Below, piece after piece: positions 1-10,458 of a stretch of DNA of 64,000 nt. The position numbers were made by a program, and so were the translations under genes. The notes below the pieces were generated by a model. The model saw only the letters and a program-made list of their open reading frames with translations. It was not told the origin of the DNA and did no database searches. Origin of the DNA: Ischnura elegans (taxonomy: Eukaryota; Arthropoda; Insecta; Odonata; Coenagrionidae); assembly GCF_921293095.1 (NCBI RefSeq), contig NC_060253.1:82683992-82747991 (forward strand), given 5' to 3'. Position 1 is the first letter of the stretch. Every line of letters starts with the position of its first letter.

Positions 1-337
1 CAGGTTTCAATACTAAGTGTGAGCTTCATGCGAAAGAATTGAAATTCAGACCGTGTCATACTAAAAAAATCATATGTGAAATTCGCAAGTCTTATTTATT
101 TCCATCTCGGAAAATAGTCACATAATTGTCCAAGACTCAGAAAAGAAATGTATATGCGAAAACCATGTCATTCTGCGTAAGGTTTCTTCTCACGCATCCT
201 AGTCATGTTTTAATCGAAGGAGCAAGATCTGTCTGCAGAAATATTGGGACTCTCTTTCATAACTGCAACTATTAGTTGAAAATTTCCATTTTATCCCGTA
301 AACGGTGATGTTAGGAAGCGTGAGCTTTGCAAGCTTA
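1..337. other. unassigned AT-rich sequence
   Basis: No coding frame, RNA gene or recognisable repeat is visible here. The segment ends at the left terminus of the Harbinger-like element. Confidence 0.5.
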
Positions 338-1719
338 GGCCTGAATCGCAGGATTATTAAATTTTAGTCCCTCAGAGTTATAGCTCCAGCGATAGGATTT
401 AAGGGACCAAAAGAGCTCGACACTCGACCAATCATTTTCTGAATCATACGGTCATTACCACCCTCTCTCCTTTTCTTTGCCTTATTCCGTCACTTTCCGT
501 ATGTACAACCGTAATTCAATTGAAACACAAGCGTGGAATTACAATCGCTGTTAACGGCCGAGCGCACAGTGGTCTGAAATCGGAAAAAGCCGGACAAAAG
601 TCCAAAATAGCTTTTTTTGAGATAAAGACTTAAAACTTAGCATACATACTCATAAATTATGGTTAATTACGAATGTGTATGCCATTTTACAGACACTTTA
701 TCCGTTGCTGAGATACAGCAGCTCAAACATGACCAATTTTTCAAAAGCGCGCGCGATCTCGTTTTTCTACGAAAATCTTTGAACTTAAGCAGATGGTGTT
801 GTAGTTGTATGATTTTTATGGAATTAAAAAAAACAATAATCCTTTGAACAGATGCTTTGGCTATATTGTTAATGATTTTTGAAGGTTTTGGTTCACATGT
901 GTATGGTTTTACAACACAAAATGGCGTACACATTTTTCGCGTGAAATTTTAAATAAAGTAGACATTATCTTTCGTTTAAGAAATATGGTTATAGGGGAAA
1001 TTTACATCACAGTGTGAAGTAGATTTTTCTTAAGAATACTGTCAAAAAATCTTGGAAAAAAGTTTGCGACCAAGGAAATGAGAGCCATTTTTCGACCGCG
1101 CGTCAAGTCCGAGCTACGTGACGCGGGACCCTGAGGCTTGGTAACTGAGGTCGATTCATCAAGTTTTTTCAGAATTAATTCAAATCTTAATTAAAATATT
1201 CAAAAATCATGAGCAATATAGCCAAAGCTTCTGTTCAAAGGAATATTGTGTTTTTATTCCATAAAAATCATACAACTATAACACCACCTGCTTAAGTTCA
1301 AAGATTTTCGTAGAAAAACGAGATCACGCGCGCTTTTGAAAAATTGGTCATGTTTGAGCTGCTGTATCTCAGCAACAGATCAAATGTCTGTAAAATGGCA
1401 TACATATTCATAATTAGCCATCACTTGTGAGTATGTATGCTAAGTTTTAAGTCTCTATCTAAAAAAAAAGCCATTTTGGACTTCTGTCCGGCTTTTTCCG
1501 ATTTCAGGCCACTGTGGAGCGTTCTGATTGACTGAAGAATGGTACCAGCTTTGGTTTCAGCGACGTAAAAAGGGACGTGTCGAGTGATGGAAAATTCGCT
1601 GGAATGTCAATCCCTCGAGCCATCGCGCAAAAATGATTGTGTGCAACGGTTATTTTTACGAGATCTTTAGAGCTATCTCTCGGAAAGAACGGGAAAAAAA
1701 TGATCGTGTGATTTAGGCT
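338..1719. mobile_element. PIF/Harbinger-like non-autonomous element, copy D, interrupted
   Basis: The left end reads GGCCTGAATCGCAGGAT and the right end ATGATCGTGTGATTTAGGCT, the same terminal repeats as in copies at 18982 and 32781. The flanking trinucleotides are TTA (335-337) and TAA (1720-1722), fitting the TWA target preference of PIF/Harbinger elements, although the two sides are not identical. The two halves (338-564 and 1517-1719) are separated by a Transib-like insertion. Interior sequence on each side of the break matches the interior of the 18982 copy (an AATCGCT-type block on the left, a GTTCTGATTG-type block on the right). No coding capacity remains. Confidence 0.75.
565..1516. 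mobile_element. Transib-like long-TIR non-autonomous DNA element
   Basis: This is a 952-bp foldback element. Arms of about 320 bp (565 to about 886, and about 1199 to 1516) are inverted copies with scattered mismatches. The ends are CACAGTGG and CCACTGTG, and GAGCG occurs directly on both sides (560-564 and 1517-1521). A CACWRTG terminus with a 5-bp GC-rich target duplication is characteristic of Transib elements, the relatives of RAG1. About 11 nt inside the heptamer there is an A-rich GAAAAAGCC block. Removing the element and one GAGCG restores the interior of the surrounding Harbinger-like element. No transposase is encoded; the open frames at 659-847 and 667-933 lie in the arms and look incidental. 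The superfamily call rests on ends and target duplication only. Confidence 0.7.
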
Positions 1720-2208
1720 TAAGTGCGTCTATCCCAGACGAGAGTGCAGCTGTGTGCGACAAACAACATGAATATCATTAATCGATACCAATATATGTGA
1801 CCTCTCTCCCCATTGCAAAACTTGCCATTACAAACTGCATGATCATCATCACTGGCCATTAATCATAGTATTGGTTTGACATCCTTCTTTACCTGTTCCA
1901 TACATTTTGTTCGAGGTCTTCTTTTTTCCATTCACATTATCATACTCATACCTTCCCGTATTTTACAGCATTGACACCCAGCGGAATAAAAACGTAAATC
2001 CATAGTCACTTTGGTCTCTCGTGACATTATCGAGCGCTTCTATCCTCTATGATCAGATTATCCACGACGGGTCCCAAGGTTTGCGAGTAACCTCCTAAAT
2101 TCTTCGCTGGATAATAGCACCTGACGAATTTTTTATGCGTTAGGTGAGGGAATGGCATGAGAGGTATTGAAACATTAAAAATAGAGATTGAAATAGTGGC
2201 GGTTGTAT
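1720..2208. other. mostly unassigned; small LINE-A scrap
   Basis: At about 1843-1945, minus strand, a fragment matches the 3' end of LINE-A with an internal deletion: the ATCATCATCACTGGCCA end, then the block TTCTTTACCTGTTCCATACA. The rest shows no recognisable feature. Confidence 0.5.
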
Positions 2209-3250
2209 CTCATCATCACTTGTCAACAATCCTAAGATTGGTTTGAAGCAGCTCTCCACTCAATGAGGTAGTTTCAAAGAAAACGAAAGGCATTGATTGC
2301 AAATCGTCACCCACCATTAGTGTATTCATAATATACCAATTATTTGGTTTTAGAAATACCGGTTTAGACGAATGGGAATGGTCAATTTTATCCTCATTTG
2401 AAAAAGGCCAGATTGGCGCCCACGCGATGCCACTCCACGTGACGTCACAGGGACCTAGTTTACATCGTCTGAGATTACCAATGCATGCATGAGGCACAGA
2501 GGTTAGGGAAACATGTCTTAATAATCACATATTAAAACTGCATAAGGTCGGAAAGTTTCCTTCGTTTGGTAAGGTATTAATAATCCTTATTTAAGCCAAG
2601 CGCTACCAGCTAGCAGGGTACTCTGCTACCTGCTAGCATCCTGCGTCGTATCAGCGCTCAAAGTCTCGCCCCAAGGTCATCTCACTTGCGGAAGCGGGAC
2701 CCAGAACGACGTCACACGGGTTATCCCAGCATTCCTACTTAGCCGTCGCGTTTTCGCGCGCTTGAAAATTTTCACTTGTCATATAATCGCGAAAAATAGA
2801 TATCGTCATTTAAAAATCTAAAAGCGTGAAATACGTACTCCAGGAGTAACATTCTTTCGATTTATGGAAAAAACATTATAGGAAACCACCCTATTCTCTT
2901 ATCAGCTAATCTTTTCACACCTACGTATTTCTTCTCTTTCGCATCTTACTTTACCTGTTCCATAAATTTTTTTCGATGTCTTCTTTTTCCAATTTTTGCC
3001 ATCTACATGTCCATTTACGATTGTTTTCATCATGTCTCAAGATATGGCTGATAAGGTCGTTTCGTATTCTTGTCAAGGTTTTTATGAGACTTTTCTTCTC
3101 TCCCACTCTTCTTAGGACTTACTCATTGCTTACTCGGTCGATCCATTTGATCCTCATCATTCTTCTGCAGCACTACATTTTGAACGCCTCTATCCTTGAT
3201 TTCTCCGCGAATGCCATTGTCTATGCGTCACTTCCGTTGAGAATTGCATG
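2209..3250 (-). mobile_element. LINE-A 3' fragment, interrupted by TIR-M copy 1
   Basis: This is the 3' part of a non-LTR retrotransposon on the minus strand, present at 2893-3250 and continuing at 2209-2264 after a DNA element insertion. Translation of 2893-3250 in shifting frames recalls the end of the reverse-transcriptase ORF seen better at 26.0-27.4 kb (KRLADKRI-like residues, a SAEKSRIEAF-like block, and a GHILRHDENN-like block). The extreme 3' end reads GCTGCTTCAAACCAATCTTAGG on the minus strand, a signature shared by about ten fragments here. Frameshifts and stops make it non-functional. Confidence 0.7.
2265..2892. mobile_element. TIR-M element, copy 1
   Basis: This non-autonomous element of about 630 bp also occurs at 25331-25995 and 41431-41860. 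The ends are GAGGTAGTTTC and GAAACCACCCT (family consensus TAGGGTRGTTTC). It splits a LINE-A fragment exactly: the left flank CCACTCAAT and the right flank ATTCTCTTATC rebuild the uninterrupted CACTCAATTCTC of other copies if 2 bp (AT) were duplicated. It contains the palindrome TGACGTCA at 2440-2447. No transposase is present and the superfamily is not assigned. Confidence 0.7.
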
Positions 3251-3960
3251 ATAATTACTACAATTCAAATACACATAAAGTTTTACAAAATATATTGTTA
3301 CATAGACACTGTAACCTTCGTGGATGTCACGCGCGAAGGTTAAAAAGGAAGGGCATGGGGTCAAAATGGTCATTTGTTGGATCGCTACAGCTGTCCCTCG
3401 AGAGATTAATGTTCTCGTGATTCAGACTTTAAGCTTAAATGGCTGGGAAATAGAAGAGCGTTGGCACTCGCAATCTCGGTGGAGCGAAGTAATGATAAAA
3501 TCGGAAGAGGTCCTTTCATTTGTGTGAGAAGGCCCCATTTCGAGGAATAAAATATCTCCCATGTGATGATTGAGGGCCCGCACCGAAAACAATGGAAGCT
3601 CGCGGAGCGGTCCCCTTTCTGCTCCCGCATCCTCATTAGTGCGCCAACCCTCAGCGTCGTCTGGAGTTCCAAAAGGTCCTTTATAAACGGACTTGGATGC
3701 TCTCCTTTTATTTTTTACATCGTGGGTGAAAGAAAATCTGTGGATTGCGGCATTATCCCTCACCACGATTCCAACTCGGAATTGGGCGCTTTGCTCTCTT
3801 GGTCCGGCCAAGGTTTAATCCCGTATTCGATATCATCCTGCGATTCTTGTTATTTGTTCTCCGGCGCAGAATGAATTAAGCGGGAAATAAAAGTCTCCAA
3901 CCCCAATCATCCTTAACCTACCGATCCCTGCAAAACCTTCCTCCCACCCTTAAGGAGGTT
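3251..3960. other. unassigned; GC-richer overlapping frames without recognised product
   Basis: Overlapping open frames exist on both strands (3422-3811 minus, 3563-3874 plus). None has a recognisable domain, good start context or splice structure, and opposite strands are equally open, which argues for chance in a GC-richer block. No repeat relationship was found inside the window. Confidence 0.4.
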
Positions 3961-4450
3961 GTTACGAGAAATCTATGTATATATAAAAGATGGTGTCTGT
4001 TTTTCTGTCCGCTATGGATATCCTTACGGCTGTACGGATCGCAACCAAAGGTCCTTTGCGTCGTTTTCTCATTACCGTTTGTTACGTCACGTCATACAAC
4101 TTCTGCGATTGGGCATCCTGACGCGTATGCACACCACTTGACACGCTCAATCCTACGCTTAACTACTAATCCTCTCAGTGCAAATCTTTTTGCAGAGGTA
4201 TGCGTTCACACGACGGTTTTGGTCTGCGCACATACGGACGCACAGTGTTTTGGAGCGGGGTATGAGCTGATTCCGTGCGCGGTATACAGAAATCTTATTT
4301 TCCACTGTTTGTTTTCTGTTGCATTTGTACACCATTATCATACTCGTTTTGTTCCTTAACTAAAAATCATGCCATGTGACCATGAATTTTAAGTTTCCCA
4401 CTTCTCTGGGTACTATCCTTCCCGAGCAACACCGGGAGTAAGTTAAGTAT
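3961..4450 (+). mobile_element. possible Helitron-like remnant
   Basis: The left part reads TCTATGTATATATAAAAGA followed by a GTCTGTTTTTCTGTCCGC block, a layout common at the 5' side of many arthropod Helitron-like elements. The right part has a short GC hairpin (CCCG, loop AGCAACAC, CGGG) at about 4423-4438, a few bases before an AT-rich end, as expected of a Helitron 3' terminus, but no clean CTRR end is seen. No Rep/helicase coding is present. Confidence 0.35.
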
Positions 4451-4454
4451 ATAC

Positions 4455-4738
4455 GGGATCGGGTGGGCGTGATGGCTAATTGGTAGGAGGTAATTGAAGG
4501 AATGCTGGCTCTCCACCCTGTAGGCACGGGTTCAAATCCCGGCGGTGGCAGAGAATTTTTCGGGACTGACCGATCCCTGATTCAGTGCTGACTCCAAGTA
4601 CAGCTCTTGGCGTCTTTCGATAAGAGTAGACTAATGGTATCGCCGAGTTTCCTTCCATCCTTATATCTCTTGCTGTTTCCTCATAGCGCTAATTACCTCA
4701 GCTACCGGTCGCGTCCTCCAAATACCACACCATACCAA
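4455..4738 (+). mobile_element. SINE-A copy 1 (tRNA-derived SINE)
   Basis: A tRNA-like head carries an A-box-like block (TGATGGCTAATTGG) and a consensus B box (GGGTTCAAATCCCGG at about 4529-4543). It is followed by the family body (GGCAGAGAATTTT, then an NNCGTCTTTCGNTAAGAG block) and the 3' end (CTACCGGTCGCGTCCTCC then AATACCACACCATACCA). A body this short holds one internal unit; longer copies lie at 35.5 and 46.2 kb. It was probably made by LINE machinery and is inactive by divergence. Confidence 0.85.
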
Positions 4739-4924
4739 TACACGCTCAAATTTTTTTAAATATTGCCGGCTTAATAACCTTATGAAAGCACCGGGGTCTC
4801 TCTCCTAACTTACTTTTCTATCCATTACTAATGGTGAAAATATCTTCAGCATCATCAATTTCCTACAAGTAAGATTGAATGGCAGCATCTTCTAGGGTTT
4901 CAAAACGTGTTCGTTGTTCATAGC

Positions 4925-4962
4925 GACAACGGTTTCGTATGCGTTACAGTGGGCGTCTTCAG
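4925..4962 (-). ncRNA. hammerhead-like motif 1 (degenerate)
   Basis: On the minus strand, CUGAAGA (4956-4962) fits the CUGANGA core, GAAA follows (4933-4936), then CCGUU and GUC (4925-4927), the usual cleavage triplet. The intervening stem II is poorly paired, so activity is doubtful. It resembles the better motif at 14112-14149 and is probably a decayed terminal repeat of a Penelope-like or related element. Confidence 0.4.
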
Positions 4963-4989
4963 GTTGAAGTGGTGATGAGGTCCGCCTTA

Positions 4990-6170
4990 TACAGGCCCGT
5001 CGTCTTGGTCCACTCATTTGTATATTGTACACATATGCATTGTACTTTGCCGACATTATCCTATTTTATGTATAAAATTTCAAATTTAAATATTCAAAAC
5101 CACTGATGAAGACTTGCGATGAATTATTTAGCATAAACATGCATCAACAAAGTTAAATAATAATGTACATTTTTGACAGTTCAAGTGCCTAGATGTGTCT
5201 TAAGAAGCGTGTAGGATAAAGTACGATGCAAATATTAGAGATTTAAAAAAATTTTCCTGCATTATGGTATATGATGTACAATCATAATTTAGGTGACGAG
5301 AGTAAGATATTAAAAAAAAAACTCCTGGGCATAAGTGGGTTAAGAAGCATCAGAAATCAAGCTTCTACGGGATGGATTGAGGCCTCCTAAAGGTCCCCTT
5401 GCTTCAAAAACATCGCCTGTGTGCTGCCCTCAGCGCTCGCGACGGAAGTAATAGCAGTTCGATGCATCGGAGAAATAGCGCTCTAGATTCCGAACTCAAA
5501 TCCGATGACTCACGCTCGAAAAATCAAAACGCCTCCCACCTCACTCAGGATTCACGGATTGAAGTGCTGTAATTGCATAGAAGCCACCCACACATCCGGG
5601 AAACCTTCAATTGCACGTGTCTCAGCCCGGATTAGAACTTACATTCCGCATGTATCCCTGAGTTTTAAATGGATAAATTGCTCGTGTTATAAATAGCTCT
5701 AGATGATGCAACTGCAATTTAAGCGAAGAGGAAATATTATTAAGAGCTATTTTTGCGAAATAACCAATGCAGTAGTTAGGGTCAAACCTTTGGATAATGA
5801 ACCAAACCAGGGTTATACCAAATTTTCACTGTTCCAAAAATGTTTAATATACATTGGACCAAAGTTTAGCGCTTATTACCATCTGAGAACAAAAGGGTGG
5901 TTAATCTTCATATTTGTCTAATCTCTATTTGTCTGAAAACTCGCCGAATGGCTTCAGCATTGACATGTCTTGACCTCAATGTCGATAAAAGAGAATGTTT
6001 TAATGCACTGTGGCTAGAGTGTGAAACAGTAAGAAAAATTAGAAAAAAGTAGTAAAATTGGCTTTATACTTATCCTAAAATTGAAGAAATATTTTTTAAT
6101 TCAAATTAGATATTTATAAAAATACGAGAACGGTTTTCTTCGACCTCATATTACTCAGCAAAAACACCAT
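4990..6170. other. unassigned
   Basis: AT-rich sequence with a GC-richer island near 5390-5650. The open frames at 5505-5696 and 5703-5921 are short and match nothing I recognise. Nothing else is supported. Confidence 0.4.
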
Positions 6171-6415
6171 ACGAGCGACAGGCGGGTACTGCCAACCCAC
6201 CTTAAGTAAACTTACTTTACTTTAGGTGGCGATGGTACTGCATGGATAGGGCAACTGCGCGTCCTCCGCACTACACGCTCAGGTCATTTTTGACCGTAAG
6301 TTATTAGTTTAAGGTAAGTTATAATTTCATTAACTATACTGCTTCAATTGATTCTCCCGCCAAGTGCGCACCGCGGAGCGACAGCCAGAAAACTCGCCGA
6401 ATGGCTTCAGCATTG
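5935..6415 (+). repeat. exact 28-bp direct repeat pair, 453 bp apart
   Basis: The sequence GAAAACTCGCCGAATGGCTT plus CAGCATTG occurs at 5935-5962 and identically at 6388-6415. The segment between contains two GAGCGACAG-type blocks. It could be an unusually long target duplication or a recombination scar. Confidence 0.7.
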
Positions 6416-8220
6416 TCTGCTGGGCCTGCGATTAGTCGTCTTTGGGAGCGTTGGGTTGTGTCTGAACTGATTAGACACAAAGACTCAAATTAAATTCACA
6501 GGGGCTACTAAAATATAAGCGCAGTGGTGAAGACAGACATCTATTTGAACGTAGCATAGTATCACAATGTAACGCATGTCAACTGAAGCTAAAAAAAGTA
6601 AAATACGCGCGTCCGATATAGGAAGATGAAGATTCACTGTGCCTAAAGTGTGCCTTTTTCGACGGTCAGCCTGCAGCACAATGTATTTAGTGCACATATT
6701 GCTAGCGTTGGGCTCATCAGACATGTGTGAACCATTAAATCCGCGACTATTTTACTAGTGCAATAACTGTGCTGATCCTTAGTATATGGAGAGTCACAAA
6801 AGTTAACTGGTTTGTATTAGCACGCCAGAAATCCTAATAATTTAAAGCTTTCCCGGTGTTTTAGTAAAATGGTTACATATATTAAAATATATTTCTTGAT
6901 AACAATTAGTTTTATTTTGATTTCCTAAAATCATACTAGTTTAGCTTATCAAAAAATACATGGGCCAACGTGCCCCAGCCGCTGGGCCAACTTACCCCGA
7001 TGTAGGGGCAGATTGGCCCACCTGTCATATGCCCAGTATTTATTTTTTTAAATTTATAACTCATATATTCGAGTTTAATTATTGTCATCCAGATTCAGAA
7101 GGACTGCTCTATAGTTTAGCAATAAATTCATAAAGTTAGCTATTCAGAAATAAAAAATATTTAAAATTTAAAAAAAATCGGCCAACGTGTCCCGGTCTCC
7201 CCTACTGTCGCTCGCATATCTGGGACCTCAAGAGATGACATTGATTTAGCATTCCAAGATTAATGTGAAGAAATATCCTTTTAGAGAAGATTTTTGTTTT
7301 GATTGTACTGGGTCAGCTTTGAACCGTAGTGAAATGAAGATCAATAAGATGAAAACATATTTGTACCCTGTTTAAAACGCATTCAGTTAGATGAATCTCC
7401 GCGGTTAAAAACATTGGCGTTTATAACGATTAACATCAAGCACCCTACTATTTACATGAATTTTCGCCGTAATAAGCGGGTAATTACGAAAAATTACTTT
7501 ACATTGCTATTCATAGAAGGACAAGCATTTCTATTTTTTTAATTTAAAATGTCCTCACACCAGACATATAATAGAAACTGATATCTTTACAATTACAGTA
7601 CGGATTCTTAGAGCTCGTTGCGAAAATTTTACCGATAAGGCTGTTATTCCTTCCTTGATTATGTCGCGAAAAGGACATCGTTTTTTCTTCTATGTACTTT
7701 TTTCGCGCTGTTCATTTTTTGGTGTTAGTTTGGTAGCCCATTTCTTTTTTCTATTCCTCCTTTATTCCTCAGTGGTATTCCGCTTTGTCTCATTTTAGAT
7801 TAGAAATTCGCTTGGTAAGCAGTAAAAAAATCCCATCTGCGACACGTTCCATTCAGTTCCTTAACTGTCTGCCTCCGACACATTTTATCTGTAGTGGTGG
7901 TCGTTTCCACGCTTTTGAGCCGTAGAGTGTGTTTTTGCTTCCTAAACTCATAGATCACATCATCTGCGGACTTCTTCCTTTCATAAACTGCTGACTTTGT
8001 CGCGTTTTTCGCCAGCAGAACTCATTCCTCGCAATTATGCCCTCATAAAGTGTTACTTAGAGGCCCGGAGTGACAAAGTCACTGTCCCAATTAAGCCTCT
8101 TCATATTCTTCTCACAAAAGTCACAGGCCTACGCACAATGAGGCCCAACCTCCATTAGTAAGGAGGGCAGAACTTCTAAAATGTAACGGTTATATTCATA
8201 ATTTGCGTAAATATATTTTA
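6416..8220. other. mostly unassigned; one hairpin and a possible LINE remnant
   Basis: An imperfect hairpin at 6983-7020 pairs TGGGCCAACTTACCCC with GGGGCAGATTGGCCCA. At about 7900-7960, minus strand, the frame TLYGSKAWK recalls the LYGSEAWT motif near the C-terminus of LINE reverse transcriptases; this is weak. Nothing else is recognisable. Confidence 0.35.
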
Positions 8221-8223
8221 TTA

Positions 8224-8495
8224 GAATAAAAGATTAAATAATATAAAAATAGTATTCATTGCTCCTTAATATATATATTAACATAGATATAAAACCAGTT
8301 TGGAGCTTAGGGTGAACTCAGAGGCTATTGCGCTTATGGTGGGATCACCTTCATGAAACAATCGTAATAATAATAATATGAAAATATTTATTGCTCCTTA
8401 AAATTTTTTGGTAACATAGCTATAATACCTGATTGATGCTCTAGTTGACCTGATAAACTTTTGCCTGTTGGTAGGATCACCATCGGTAAAGAGTT
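8224..8495 (+). repeat. diverged tandem duplication, period about 145 bp
   Basis: Two units share ordered blocks: TTATTGCTCCTTAA versus CATTGCTCCTTAATAT, AACATAG.TATAA, and GG(T/G)(A/G)GGATCACC near each unit's end (about 8347 and 8482). It is non-coding, and divergence suggests an old event. Confidence 0.6.
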
Positions 8496-8717
8496 GTTAT
8501 ACTGTGTATCTTATTGAATAACAAAAAATTCTTCTAGACGAACGTTTGAAACATTAATAATACAGAGAAAAAAATTTCTTGAGATAGTACATAGCCTATA
8601 CTACTATCATACTTTAATTGGTTAAAATCCAGAGCTTTACATGATTTATGAAATTTTATGCGCTGTTACTCTCTATGAATGTTTTTAAGTGATATTAGAG
8701 CCGTCATCGAGGCAAAT

Positions 8718-9290
8718 CTTGTTATTTACAGCCTAGAGAAACGGTATTTAGAGAGAAAATTAAGAGAATTGCTAGAGATAAGGTTTGCTCTGATATAATT
8801 GCAAAGTTGCAAAATAATTCTGCAAAATGAAATAAAATAATTAACGTGCCAAACGTTGCTATACTGGTATAATCACCGAAATAAATCTTCTATCCACATT
8901 TATTGCAATTTATTTCGTGATTGTAGAAAAAACATGGCAGTTAATTTCTCTAACAAACGCGGTTTCACACTTAATTCAAGGGTATACGTCAATTATTTAA
9001 ATTGATTCCGTCCAATTAAACAACTTTTCGCATATATTTTTAAACTTTTCCGCAAGAAAAATCAATATTTTTTTCGGCAATTAGCGACGACATGCATCAC
9101 AAAAACGCTGCAACTGGTCACATTCTGCTCTTTTGTCAATGTCGGCTGCCTAGTTAAGCCGATATCGAGTTTCCAGATTATGTTACTATTTACAGTCAAG
9201 TAAGGACAAACTGAAGAAAAGATATTTAGAAAGAAAATTAAGAAAATAGGGAGAGATAAGGTTTTTTCTGACTTGGATATTTTCGGCGGA
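8718..9290 (+). repeat. dispersed ~80-bp repeat pair
   Basis: The segments about 8718-8798 and 9184-9280 share TATTTAGA(G/A)AGAAAATTAAG followed by GAGATAAGGTTT and TCTGA. Family unknown. The flanks are AT-rich and unassigned. Confidence 0.5.
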
Positions 9291-10366
9291 GCCTTCTTTT
9301 GGTCCCAAGATACTCCAAGAAGTGGAGCAAATATCATGTCCATGAAGGTTTACTTCGTATATCGTTAATTTCACGGATTTCATTAATAATCTCATAAACA
9401 AAATATACAAAAGTGTTTTGCCATATCATAAATATTAATGGGAAAATAGCATTTTATCACAATTTATAATTCTGAAAGCTTCTCAAGCGTCATCTGTGGT
9501 TACGTGATTTTCATTGATTCCCTCTCTTTTGCGAACCATTCCGAATTATAAGCGCCTAATCTCCCCTCATATCGCGTTACGCAACCGTCGCTCCATTCAT
9601 CTGTTGTTCTGCAGCTCCTATTCACACGATGGAGCCTGATGATAATTTCCCGTTTCCAGCGTGAAAGATAGAGAGAGAGAGATCCATTTGCAAATCAATA
9701 GAGAGTGCTAGGAGCCGTTCAATAGGTATGCCTCTATTACAGTGAATGGAAAAAAAGCTGGGAAAGAATATTTCCAAATGACTGAGAAAAGCTTCGGTGG
9801 GTGTTTCGTATATAGGGGACACCATTCCCCATGATTCCTGAGATAAAAAAAATGCTATAAAAAAGTGTTTTTACACAAAAAGGGTATTGGTATCGAGCCT
9901 CTTATAAATTAAAAAGAGTACGAGACAAAGTCCCATGCAATCAGATAGAAAGGTGTTCGGCAAATTAGTTCCACATATTTTGGACGAGCTGTTGATTCGA
10001 GAAACATCCACGAGGGATGGGAATTCCGATTTTTTTTGTGCGTTACGAAAAACAAATGAGATTTGCGCCATCTTGGATTATTTTTTACATCCGCTCTGCA
10101 TTATATAGAACAGTAATTATTTCAGAAAAATTGTTAGAACTTCCTGTTGTAAATTTATGTGCTATGGATATTTTTGTTTAAAAATCATAACAACAAGCGG
10201 AATAAATAAATAATCACGCGTGGGCACGCTCGATTTATAAAAAAAAACTTGATGATTTATTTATAACTAAAAAATAAAAAACCCCACACTCACAGCATTC
10301 TGGAGACAGGGAGTCTTCGTAAGAAAATTCAATAACTCATTCACTAACGTTGTGGTATTCCATTAT
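9291..10366. other. unassigned
   Basis: A short (GA)n run occurs near 9671-9683. The open frames at 9622-9825 and 9871-10071 on the minus strand are short and unrecognised. Confidence 0.4.
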
Positions 10367-10458
10367 ACGTTTTCTTGGATATTACACTATTACATATACC
10401 ACTTCTTTTTCTACTGAAAGAAGTGGTATAAGTAATAGTTTAATATCCAAGAGAACGT
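10367..10458. ncRNA. long near-perfect hairpin, pre-miRNA-like or tiny MITE
   Basis: Arms 10367-10408 and 10417-10458 are 42 nt each and complementary except at three positions, with an 8-nt loop TTCTACTG. The outermost pairs are ACGT with ACGT. Length, loop size and pairing suit an animal microRNA precursor on either strand. A very short palindromic MITE is an equal alternative. No second copy was seen in the window, which mildly favours a unique locus. Confidence 0.45.

Noticed and set aside
565..1516. true V(D)J recombination signals
   Set aside because: Identity to the RSS heptamer reflects Transib ancestry; no immune locus or 12/23 nonamer arrangement is present.
3422..3811. 129-codon minus-strand frame with an overlapping 103-codon plus-strand frame
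   Set aside because: Both strands open, nothing recognised, no splice or promoter support.
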